DNA from: Theocolax elegans
Taxonomy: Eukaryota > Arthropoda > Insecta > Hymenoptera > Cerocephalidae
Assembly (NCBI GenBank): GCA_026168455.1
Contig: CM047429.1
Location: 57,975,623-58,039,622 of the forward strand
DNA: 64,000 bases
Direction: 5' to 3'
Shown: positions 1 to 12,900 of the stretch, one piece after another
Position numbering within the stretch: the first letter of the stretch is position 1
Layout: each line of letters opens with the position of its first letter
Translations under genes and position numbers: made by a program
The notes under the pieces: generated by a model
Seen by the model: only the letters and a program-made list of their open reading frames with translations
Database searches by the model: none
Told to the model about the DNA's origin: nothing

Positions 1-654
1 AAAATTAGATTTTGATGACCAGACCAGACGATCGAGGTAACTGGGGGGTAAGCGAATATAATGTTATTACTCTCGTGTTTGATGTATCCACAAATGAAAA
101 GTGATTTTTGTATTAGTCTTCCGAGGCGCGGCACCATGCAACAAGTTCGAGGAGGCGCGGCCCTTGCGCGGTTCACTGACACCGGCGCCTGTACAGGTAT
201 AGCGGTAGGTCGAGGAAACCCTGCGCCGCTTGCGCACTCGACGCCCGGACGGCACCGCCGAAGGACGCGCGCGTTCGCGAACCCCCTTTCACAAGTGCAA
301 CGCCCCCATTATCATATGCACTCTCCTAATCTCTCTCTCTCTCTCGCTCTCTCGCTCTCTCGCTCTCTCGCGCGCCCGCAATGCTTTTGTCAATTGTATT
401 AATTGTTGTCCTCGCGGTTAAAGCTGTGCAGATCATTGGTAGCTACGTTGTTCAAGATCGGAAACTCTACTTTTTTTGCTAATCGATGTGTGCACGCGTA
501 TATAGCCCCGGTAGTCAACTAAAATTTTGGTGATCGATCCGGTGCACGTGCTCGTTTATTATCCCGCTCGTGTACAACCTCTCTGCGAGAGAAACAAGTG
601 AGTGTATAATAATATCCTTTGCTGCGGATTCTTTTGGAGATACCGAGCTTTTTG
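1..654 (+). promoter_or_regulatory. Candidate promoter / untranslated first exon of the DCX-EMAP gene
   Basis: This stretch is richer in GC than the following 3 kb and contains a CT-rich microsatellite, but no convincing coding frame. A good splice donor (GTGAGT) lies at 655-660. A good acceptor (TTTTCAG) ends at 3367, just upstream of the first coding exon. I infer that the transcription start and an untranslated exon lie here. The transcription start itself cannot be placed, and the region could instead belong to a neighbour on the left. Confidence 0.3.
331..371. repeat. CT-rich microsatellite
   Basis: An interrupted run of CT dinucleotides with CG interruptions. Pyrimidine tracts like this are common near insect promoters, but no function is shown. 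Confidence 0.8.
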
Positions 655-3367
655 GTGAGTCTGTTTACGTTACTCAGAATTGTATATTGTAAAGGGTTTA
701 AAAGAGAGATTTCTTTGTGTCCGTGTTGACGATTATGGTGTGTCAAACGAAAATCGGTATATATTCGGCAAGTTGAGTTCAGTTTAATTAAGTAAATTCA
801 TATTTTTTTTATTTTTGTTTTTCTATAAACGTCACATATCGTACGTTGATAAGCGAAGATTTAATACACTAAGTCTACGTGTTTAAATATATCATAAAAT
901 ATACAGGGAATAAATGATATTATTAATCAAGTCGCTATTGTTGCTAATAACCATATTAAATCGAGTCGCCTAATTATTGTTGGATTATACTGTTAAAAGT
1001 TACTAATAATAACGTTACCTTTATTTTACGAAAGTTTGTCGCGTTTTTGCGTGTGGAATTACACATACATATTATGAATGACAAGGAAGTGTACGCAAGC
1101 GTTGGTCGTTAATATTTTAAAAATGCGCTTTCACACGATATCGACGTAAAAAATAAAAGTTCAACTGTCAATGAACTGAAATCATTGAAAATACTTAAAA
1201 TTTGAAATAAAGTCTAAAAATACTATTAAATTTTGATTAAAATTAATTATTCACGCATGATTATTATTTCAAGATTCATGAAAACTTTAGTGTAGCGATT
1301 ATAAAAGAATCGTATGTGATAATTAATTGTTACGTGCGCAAAGTAATTACACACTTTTATGAAATATTTAATTTAACTTTTCCTCGATAATCTAAACGCA
1401 ATTAATTCGTTTAAATACATACACGTGCGCACGTTTTTTTTATTTATCAATAAATTATGAAATTTCACATAATAAATTTTGTACGATATTTGTTTGTTTA
1501 CAAGTGTACATGATACAAATGTTATAAAATTTAAACTTTTGAAGTTTATATGTTTGTATATTTAGTTGCCATTTGTGCATGTGTGTGCTTTTAAAAACTC
1601 ATTATCCCAACTAGGTTTTATGCAAATTTCTAAAATTGTTGCGCGAATTCCACGTACACACAATTCGTGAATAAGGTCGCATTTCTCTAAATAATTCGAT
1701 ACGTTTTGATACGAATGTATACGACGAAAAAAGTTGGATAGATTTGAATAAGTTTAGTACACCTTGAATGTGATTTCAATGTTCCTTATTGTAATAGTAA
1801 TATTATACTGCTTGATAAAGTGATGGAACGCAAATAAAACGTTTCACGATGTGTACCGTAAATCAAGTCATTTCGTAAGTGCAAGTTTGAACTACGTGCG
1901 TGCTCTTGCAATAATAATAATAATAATAATAATATGTACGTTAATTTATTTTTATTTATAAAGTGCAAAAATAATTAGGTGACTAATTTCTCTCGGTGTA
2001 ATAAATTTTTATACAGTTGAACGATAATCCTTGAGTTTTTTTTTAATGAGGTAAAAGATTTGAAACCGAGTAATTAGAGAGTTTTTGAATAATTTAAGTA
2101 ACACCGATTGCATGCCCCGAGATTATATGCAAATTATCATGTTTTGTGTGCATAAACATATAAACAAATTGTCCCTAATACGATTCAACACAAAATTTTT
2201 TAAAAATCTTTGTATATATACGTAAATAAATAAAAACAATTACACTCTCTTACTATTAACACGAAATAGTTCATTTGTTAAAATAATGTTACATGTATAT
2301 TTTATTTAAAATATTGTTTTTTCATTATATTTACAGTTTGTCAGATTATTTCACATCAGTTTCGTGAATTTTCTTTCATTTAATTAATGGCTTTATATCT
2401 TTCATATATATATTATTCATAATCTAGTTTGAAACTTTTTTGTATACAATTCGCATATACAAGTAAGTAAGGTACACATATATATATATGTACAAAAGAA
2501 TGTCGATGTTTATCTAATAATCGATGTCGCTTTCGAATCACCCTAAGACTTTAAGCTTCGATATATCTTCGCCGTGAATCAGTGAATTTTAATCTAATAG
2601 TACCGCACCTATATATGCATGCGATCGATCGTTACTTAAACTTGCATATTACTCATTTTACAACTATTAAATATTTTCAAAATAATGTGTATTCATATAC
2701 ACGTATATACATATATAAATATATATGTGTGTATTCGATGGAGTGAGAATAATTTACATACTTATATCGGATAGGAATCCTTACGTGCGTTTAGTTAACA
2801 AGTTCATATATTCTTACATTTAATTGATTGATTTTACTCGGCAACATGATTATTATAATTAATCTAAGTATTTATATAGCGGACAATTTATAGTGTTCGT
2901 ACCGTAAAAATAAGTAAATTGTTCTCTGAAATATTTAAAAAATACTATTGATTGCATCTTATAAATTTTAAAAATTATTACTTACGCGACGATATAAATA
3001 GTCAGATTCGTTACATCTCTAAATTCTTATGAAATCATGCACACGATAACTGGTAAATAATCGTGACGATTCGCATTCTTATCGTCTCTAAACGAAAATC
3101 GTAATTATATATATAAATCGTTGAATATACGAGTAACAATGAAACGAAACGTCAAAAGTTTGGATCTCATCCAAAGACAAAATAGTACAATATGAAATGC
3201 ACGTGTAGATATATGCACACACATATATATATACGTTATCTATGAGACAGTAAATACGTAAGTAGTATAACCCATACTCGGTCAGACGCGATGCAGACGT
3301 ACTAAAATTATTGATTTACTTTACGAAATGAAGAAAATAATTATTTTATATTATCAATTATTTTCAG
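655..3367 (+). other. AT-rich non-coding stretch, probable 5' UTR intron
   Basis: No coding frame or RNA gene is visible. It contains only short AT microsatellites, for example an AAT run near 1911-1933 and TA runs near 2480 and 3600. It is bounded by a good donor and a good acceptor, consistent with an intron in the 5' UTR. Confidence 0.4.
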
Positions 3368-3719
3368 GCTCAACCAGCATCATCGATGATCGCGATTGAA
3401 TATCTCGGTGAAATATCTAGCGAGATATATCTAACGGTCGAATTGCCGGTGATGTGAACGAAACTAGATTATTATGCGAAAGAAGAAACGCTCAGCTAAC
3501 ATTTCTATATTTTAGATTCTTTATTTAAAAAGAAAAATGATAAAGTACTGAAAAGGGTGTTTGTATATACATCGAAGTAAACAGCATACTCGAAGGATAA
3601 ATATACATATATATATATATAGTGAATATAAAATTAGTGTTGGGTAGAATAAATAAAAATTAGTCAAAACGGAGGAGATTGCGGGGGAAACGACGAAGGC
3701 CGCGAAGGAGGAGAGTAAC
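3368..3719 (+). other. Probable 5' UTR part of the first coding exon
   Basis: It follows a strong acceptor (polypyrimidine tract then CAG at 3365-3367) and runs into the ATG at 3720. The last 60 bases are purine-rich and sit directly before the start codon. Confidence 0.45.
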
Positions 3720-3917
3720 ATGCTGGCGGCGCGGAGCCAGCAAAACGGTGAGGGCATCACACCCCCGGGTAACAAAGACGCGGCGTCGACCGACGTGCCG
3801 CCGCGCGCCGACGAACCTCCGAGCAGCCAGCTGCCTGTGATGCGCGCAGCTACCAACGGTCAGAGCTCACAGTCGCCCAAGATGCAGAGACGCATACCCG
3901 ACAACGATGATTTTGAC
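3720..3917 (+). CDS. DCX-EMAP: DCX-EMAP coding exon 1 (N-terminus)
   Basis: It encodes residues 1-66, starting [12 protein letters not shown] and ending IPDNDDFD before a GTGAGT donor in phase 0. It is polar and disordered. The ATG at 3720 is the first in frame after the purine-rich leader. The exon is much GC-richer than the flanks. Confidence 0.8.
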
Positions 3918-6900
3918 GTGAGTTACCTTTTCTCTCTTCTTTTCCCTTTCAATACAATTACGTAGCTTACATGCTAACGTATTTGCGTGTTCAAATTATT
4001 CTAATTATTTTTTTTTTTCTTGTTTTGCGAAAAAGTGACATTCTTTTTTTTACGTTTTAATATAATTTAGTCTTTGGAACTTGAATAAATTAAATGAATT
4101 AATTATATGTAATTTAAAAATTTTTATTTTGGTAACAATAGAAATTTGAGGAATTTTTTTATGTTATTCTTATTAACATTTTTTGAATTGTTATAAAGTT
4201 CTGATGATCGATAAGAAAATTTGAAGTTCGTGATTTATTTGAAACCACTTTGTGTCGTAATATTTACTACAAAATAAACTTTAAAAAAGTTTTTTATTTT
4301 AAATAAACTAAAAATTATGAATAATATTTATATCTTGAGCTACATAAGTTTTATTTGTAGCTACTTACTTAATGTAAATAGTGTACAATTATTTTATTTA
4401 TTTTATAAACAAATATATTTACATACATGATTATATTAAAAAATACATGGATTTATAAATTTTAATAGTATTTAAGAATCGTTAATTATTATTAGTATTT
4501 TAAATTGTTAATAATTTTACGTATAAAAAATGTGTAAGTGTAATTAATAAATGTATTAATTGCAATTTAATATTTTGTGTTATGAATTTTAATGAAATAG
4601 CCGTTTACTAGTCTGAAAATAGTTTTCAAAATAGTTCGATTTCCAATAGTTTGGAGGGAGTCCTAAAAAGATTAAGGATATTAAGGTAAGGTTACAATGA
4701 TTTTCCTTGACATTTTAAAATATTAAAATATGTAATATATTTATTTATTATTTTTTTATTCATTTTTAAGGGTTCTTATACATTATTCAGTTGAATCTAC
4801 TTACTTTTTAAAATTTTGTTAATTTTGATTGCGCAGTAATTGACTATTTTTTTGTATATTGAGTAGTAATTTAATATAGATTAGTTTTTGTTTTTTGTTT
4901 ATTGCAACAAGAGCATTTAAATTGATATTGTACTTAAACGGCTATCATGAGTATAGAGTATCAGATAGAAACATTAAAATATTAAATTCTATTATATGCA
5001 AATGATAATATACCTGTATTTATTGATAATCATGTGACTCTGGTCGATCAATCAAGTAACCGTGGGTAAATCATTTATGAAACCTAACATTTCGAGATAA
5101 CTGCTTTTATATTGAAATACACGTAAATGAATTCAAACTAAACCAGTTAAGACATCTTGATAACTCGTTATATATCCTTGGATATATATATGTAGATGTA
5201 TCTACTGCACATTGTATCTAACTATTACTTAGCGAGATTTTTTTTTGTCATTTCTATACATTTCCAAAACGTCAATATTTCTTAACGATTTAAACGAATT
5301 TTCTAACGTTTATTACATTTTTGCGTTGAAATGATAAAAAATGATTAATTAATTATGTAGACTTATCGAATGATTATCAAAATATTCAGAAAAGCATATT
5401 TTCTTTTATATATACTAAAATTAGGATATTCCCAGTAAAATCGTTAAGTAAACGGCTAATTCATGGTAAAAAATCAGTTCATCTAACCTCGAAATAAATA
5501 CTTTTTGCCGGGTGGTTATTATATATGTATGTAACAACTTATTGGCTTTTCAATAAAGCGCTTTATTATATAGTCCTTGATTTGTCTCACTCGATGTAAA
5601 TCGATAACTTAGCCACCTTATCGAATTACCTACTTTTTATGCTCATTTAATACAGTTTATCCTTTAAATCTGAGTGAGCTAATAAATTTTGTATACAAAC
5701 TATCCATATGAAATTAACTGCGGCTCAACTGTCGACTTAGCTTTCGAACGATAAGATCTGGACGTGATGTTATCCGTGGAAGGGAGCTCATATCTAAATT
5801 TATTGTACCAAAATAAAATGGTAAGTGTAATAATGTATTAATTGCAATTTAATATTTTGTATTATGAATTTTAATGAAATAGCCGTTTACTAGTCTGAAA
5901 ATAGTTTTCAAAATAGTTCGATTTCCAATAGTTTGGAGGAAGTCCTAAAAGATTAAGGATGTTAAGGTAAGGTTACAATGATTTTCCTTGACATTTTAAA
6001 ATATTAAAATATGTAATATATTTATTTATTATTTTTTTATTCATTTTTAAGGGTTCTTATACATTATTCAGTTAGAATCTACTTACTTTTTAAAATTTTG
6101 TTAATTTTGATTGCGCAGTAATTGACTATTTTTTTGTATATTGAGGAGTGAATCAATATAGATTAGTTTTTGTTTTTTGTTTATTGCAACAAGAGCATTT
6201 AAATTGATATTGTACTTAAACGGCTATCATGAGTATAGAGTATCAGATAGAAACATTAAAATATTAAATTCTATTATATGCAAATGATAATATACCTGTA
6301 TTTATTGATAATCATGTGACTCTGGTCGATCAATCAAGTAACCGTGGGTAAATCATTTATGAAACCTAACATTTCGAGATAACTGCTTTTATATTGAAAT
6401 ACACGTAAATGAATTCAAACTAAACCAGTTAAGAACATCTTGATAACTCGTTATATATCCTTGGATATATATATGTAGATGTATCTACTGCACATTGTAT
6501 CTAACTATTACTTAGCGAGATTTTTTTTTTGTCATTTCTATACATTTCCAAAACGTCAATATTTCTTAACGATTTAAACGAATTTTCTAACGTTTATTAC
6601 ATTTTTGCGTTGAAATGATAAAAATGATTAATTAATTATGTAGACTTATCGAATGATTATCAAAATATTCAGAAAAGCATATTTTCTTTTATATATACTA
6701 AAATTAGGATATTCCCAGTAAAATCGTTAAGTAAACGGCTAATTCATGGTAAAAAATCAGTTCATCTAACCTCGAAATAAATACTTTTTGCCGGGTGGTT
6801 ATTATATATGTATGTAACAACTTATTGGCTTTTCAATAAAGCGCTTTATTATATAGTCCTTGATTTGTCTCACTCGATGTAAATCGATAACTTAGCCACC

Positions 6901-9900
6901 TTATCGAATTACCTACTTTTTATGCTCATTTAATACAGTTTATCCTTTAAATCTGAGTGAGCTAATAAATTTTGTATACAAACTATCCATATGAAATTAA
7001 CTGCGGCTCAACTGTCGACTTAGCTTTCGAACGATAAGATCTGGACGTGATGTTATCCGTGGAAGGGAGCTCATATCTAAATTTATTGTATACCAAAATA
7101 AAATATATATTTTAATTACTCGTATATTATTCGTATTTAAGAAAAATAATTCTAAATCACATTATTTTTATTTTAATAACAATTACACGAAATTCTTAAA
7201 TCTAAACAACGTGACTGTTATTAATAATTTAATTGATAAACGATTACAATAGGTGTTAATATTACACTTCATTTTTCCATACACAACATTTGCATTTACA
7301 AGTAATAAAGATCAACGCTTTTGAAAGATTAGAAAATGTGTAACGTGCAAGATTAGGTTCAACTTTTTATCGTAAAAATACCATTATAATACTTTATTTA
7401 TAATAATTAACACGAACAAACTAATTCTTGAGTAAATAAAACTTAAATAACTAATTACTTTTTATTTTTGAAAATGCAGGTTTCTTTTCAAAAATCTCGG
7501 TCAAACGAATAAAAATTTTTAAGGCTGCATATTACTAATGGTTACGTTAATTTTTAATGAGTATATATTTAAATTTTCGATAAGATATTTTAAGGCAACA
7601 TAGTTGTTAAAATAATTTTTATTATAATTTGTACGGACTGATACGTAATAAAAATCATTTTAACGAATAATTGAAATGCATTACGAATAATGAAGATTTT
7701 TTTTATCGTTATCGGTTAAAGGAAACGGTAAATGTAAGCTTTTTATCACAGTGTTAATTAAAAAACCGTTTTGCAATTTTATGATAACTGTATGTATTTA
7801 GATTTATGTATAGATTTAGATACATATAACATTGTTTACCTACATAAAGATTTGTCGATCGTTAGATTGAAAATTTTATTTATTTTATTTACTTCTATGT
7901 TAATATTTTTTTGATATTTCATAATACATAGATGATTAAAATTTTATAATTAAATATATGACATTGTATTAATATCATACATGAATTTATAGTTTACATG
8001 ATGTATGTTAAATAATCAGAAATTAGATGCACAATTAAAAAAAAACTTGGAAAACGCGAAATAACGTAAATGTAAATAATTTAAAAAAATATATAAAAAT
8101 ATTGTCAGAAAATAATGTAAAAAGAAACGGTATGTTATATATCTATATATACATTGAATAAACTAAACTAAACTATATAACAATGTGCATTTTCGATCCA
8201 TTATTTCCGTTCTAACAGTTATTTCTTAAAATATAATTATTATGATTGCTTAACTTTCAAACAATTGATTTTGAATATTTAAATAAATTATAATAATCTC
8301 TATTTGATAATGACGAAAACAACTTTTAAACTCACTCTTAAACTTGTAACTTTTAATTTGAATATAAAGCTTTTAATCTTTTTCTCTATCAGTTGAGTGT
8401 ATTATCTTGATAATTGAAGTGCACAGTAATTTAGTACAATTGTTTGATAACACATCGTTTTTAATAAAGTTTGGTACTTGTAAATAATGCGAGAACAACC
8501 CGATGTCGGTAAACTAGGTCTCTACTCCGAGCTTTTAATGATTATCTGAAAAGAAAGCTGTGATCGATCCATTGTAACGAGGGACGCATACATTTTTAAA
8601 TAATTAGTTATTTACTCATTTACTCAACAATGATAGATCAATTATATTTCATGCTCAATGTATATACTATGATAAATCGAATTCTTAAATCTTATAATAG
8701 AACATGATTTTCATCAGCGCGTCAGTGGTCTAACGTGTAACAATTTATTTGAATCATACTGTTTTTGTTTTAGTTTAGAGGAGAAACTATTTAAATATAT
8801 TATTTATGGAAATTAATCAAGTCTTATTAATTAAATAATGATCAAGTTTTAAAAAATATTCTTTGTAATAATTTTAAAAATTGTCAGATTATATCGGAGA
8901 GCAAAAGTAAATCCACAAATTTGTTTTTTTTTTAACAAAAAAAATAAAATAACGTGAAACATTATTTTATTAACAATGCGTCAAAGCATAAGTAAGTAAT
9001 AAAAGTGACTATTCCAAATAATGTAAAAGTACGTAATGGTAATGAATGTTAGGGTATAAATGAAAGTTGATGCAAAGGGGTAACAGAAAACGGTTTGCTA
9101 CTCAAAATTCAGGATGACCAGCAGCATCAACAGCAGCAGCAGCAGCAGCAGCAACAACATCAACAACAACAGCAACATGATAAGGGCGCAGTCGCGAGCG
9201 AGGGAGGGCTGGTTGTGGTGGGAAGCAGTCGTAAAGCCCCAGAGGAGGAGAGTTCGGGTACACCCGAGGACGAGGAGCGCGAGGAGGAGGAGGAGGAGGA
9301 AGAAGAGGAGGGATCCGAAGGGGTGGCCGGCGTGATGGAGGGGCAGCGTAACGGCAGGGAGGGGGCGCCCGGGCTCGCCGGCATGGGCGGCTACTGGAAC
9401 ATGAGGCAGAGCAGACCCTCCAGTCCCCGCATGCCGCCCCCGGAGCACCCGCCGATACCGCTCGAGCAGCAGCAGCCCTTGTCACAGGGTGCTTGCAGGC
9501 CCCGCAGCCGGCACGAGCACCACCCACCTCCGCCGCCACCCTCGAGGTACAACAACCTTGGTTACTGGAGGGCCAGGCGGGTCACCTTCTACAGGAATGG
9601 CGATCCTTACTTCCCAGGTGTCGAGTTCAGGTCGGTCGATCCTAACCTATCTATCCTCTTACTCTACGCGGTGCACCTACACCTACACTTTGCGCTTACC
9701 CACGTAAATACCCTCGCGATTTCATTTTTCTCGCTTCTATCCACCTATCAACTCCTCCAAGTACGAAATGTTTTCTTTCTCCCTCCTTTTTCGTTACATA
9801 ACCTTTTACGTTTTCGAGGACTCGCCCTTTATAACCTTGTTGTCGGTGAGCGAATATTTTTAATTGCCGTGGGGTACGCCCGCAAATTAACTGGTGCACA

Positions 9901-12900
9901 CGAGTGCAATACCATTTTCGCGGATTAATTACACGTTTGGTCAAAACTAGTTCAAACGTCATCGGGTAAATAAAATAGCCTAGTGCAAATTAATCTAGTC
10001 CACTTAACCTAGTGTCCAACTAAACACGTATACACCTGTCTGTATATGTATATATATATAATACTCTCAAGTACACATTTGTTTGTATATATTTCATATA
10101 CGCGATTTAAATTTAACAATAGTTAAATGCGCGTAATCTCGGTCGGTGTAATTAACAAATATGAACGATGCGTTGATTGAATAGGTAAACTTTAAATTTA
10201 CATAAATTTATCAATATTATATAGTAGTCAACAAAACGATTAACTTTTATTAATTAAAATACTATAACTATAAATAAAATTTCTCTTTTTATTATTTGCA
10301 AACGGAACTCGTATATACTGTAAGTTCAATAATTTCATTAAAAAAGTACTTAAAATATTCACCAATGTCGTACGATAACCCATTTAAATAACGCACAACA
10401 ACCGTGATTAATTATTAAAATTAATAATTTAAAAGTGATTTATAAATAGCAACGATTGCAATTTGAAATATTCTACTACACTAATTTAAAAGCTGCGTAT
10501 GTATATATTCAAATAGTAGCCTAATATAGTTAATTACAATTGCACCACACAATTTTCCTTGATTACTATATGTATGTACGTAAATAAAAAAAAACCGTAT
10601 ATCTAAAAATCTGATCCGATGTACGTGTACAATGTAGGTTCAAGCCGGGTCGAGACATCGGCTCACTGGAGGCACTTCTCGATAGACTTTCTTTACGACT
10701 GGACCTACCACGAGGCGCCCGACACATATTTTCTATGGATGGAGATCGCAAGCTCAATCTCGACGAGCTTGAGGACGGCGCTTCTTACGTTGTATCGAGC
10801 TACAAAACTTTCAAGGTACGTCCAACAAAAAAAGAAAATAAAGAAAGAAAAGAGAAAATTATGTGTATGCGTGCGGACACGCGCTCGAGCGAGTGGACAA
10901 GTGGGTCAGTGGGATTGTTGTCTCAACTCGCCCGGAATCAAGGTCGCTTTACCCACCTTTTTGTTTCTTGGATTTTATCGATCGGTTCGCAGGTTTGTTA
11001 ACCCTATAAGGGGGGTCAATTCTGTTGCCTGATCAGATCACTCTACTCTCCTACACTCTTTACCTTTCTTCATCTTCTTTTTTCGTTTTGAATTTCGTAT
11101 CCTCTTTTGAGATTGATATAGTTCTACTTTTTATACATGGTAGTATAATTTGCGTAGAGATTGTTTATGCTCAAATTATTAGGATAATTATAACAACATC
11201 ATATACAATAATAACATTAAGCATAATAAAATCAGAGTAAATATTTATACATCGAGAAATTAATATTTTAAACATTAACATTTCCTATAAGACATTCCGT
11301 ATTAATCAAATGTATATATGTATATCGCAGAAACATTATGTGTGAACATTCAATCGCATGTTACGTCAAAGTATTAAAGTTATCGTTTTTTAAACGTCAA
11401 GAAAGCTAATTGATTTTTATTTTAATTAAAAATTTATAAATTATCTTATTTATAATCAATACGAAACGTACTTTGGATAATTACTTTTCGTAGTCATGTA
11501 ATGTAATATAACTGAATAAATTACTGATTTTCTATGGAAAAAAACTGGAATAACTGTTTAATATACATTATAGAAAATTTATTTTACTGAAATATATATT
11601 TTATTACATTTGAATACCGAATTGTTATAGTTTATAGTTTGATAACAAAATTAATATCGAATATGTTTCATAAAAGCAACATTACCGTATTACGCGTTTT
11701 ATCGCGAAAACTAAGAGTAATTTAACCTACACCATTAAATTACAATTTCTTATATATTGAATCAAAATGATTTCCACTTGATTTTCACTCTCCGGAATAA
11801 ATGATAATAAAAATGGCTATAAAAGCTATTAATTTTCTCCTCTGCAAACATCAAAGTTGGCAATCAGAATACATTAACTCGAACCAGGTATACTTATATT
11901 AAAAGAACCTGCGAGGGTAATGATATTAAAAGAAAAGAAAGAAGAAGAAAAGTCTGCGAACGTACTATATATGTAAACGTCAAAAAATCAAAGTAGGTCG
12001 TATCGTTATATCAAATGGCAATCGTCTAATAATTGTCCCTTACGAAAATACATCATCACATTGGTATATAGGTACATATGTAGCGAGTGTACAAACGTTG
12101 TAACCCGTTTTACATATCGGTCTCTTTCTGTATTCTCATCTTTTTCTTGATTTTGTCGCATGTGGGTCAACAGATATTATGGAGATTTCTTTTTCTTTTT
12201 TTTTCTTTTTTTTCTTTGTCCAGTTCTAAGTCATTAGAATTTAAAATTGCGTTGATCGCAATAAACGGGACGACAATTCCTTTTCACTGTTCTATATCTG
12301 CAATTCACTTTTGATGGAGTTTTGTAATAGTAGTCGAGGCTTTTAAGTAACGAGTTATATACACGTATATACACGGATTTTTATAGATCAAAGAAATGAA
12401 AAAAGTCTATTTGACCTGTCGGTTCAAACGTTTGCGTGTATTCTTATGATGATGGATACGTTGTCTACGTCAATTAGGATATACCTTTGTTTTTTTATTA
12501 TTAGATTTGATTCTGATCTATTTTTAAGAATTTTTAGATACCTCTATTTGTCTAATAGCGGTCACATATCTATTAAATTAAGATTTGTATACTGATTAAT
12601 TTATATTAAAATACAAATAATAGTTCTATCGTAAAAAGAATACTTAGATAGATATATTATAGATATATTAAATAAAATTAACTTTAAAATTTAAAACGTA
12701 ACAAAATTTACGAACATTTGCAGATATTTATTGTACTTGATAATTTTTTAAAGTACCATAAATAAATCTACCTCTAAATTCAGTAATCAATTATTAATAT
12801 AATTTTGAATTTTAATAACTTTTACTTTCAAGAATTCAGTAAATGCTTCTTCTATACACGATTATCTCTTAAAGAGATCTTGCGTAGAGTCATAAAATAA

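Noticed and set aside
9098..9539. Several long overlapping frames on both strands of exon 2
   Set aside because: They are open only because CAG, GAG and CCG repeats lack stops in all frames. The frame with the DCX domain and matching splice phases is the real one.
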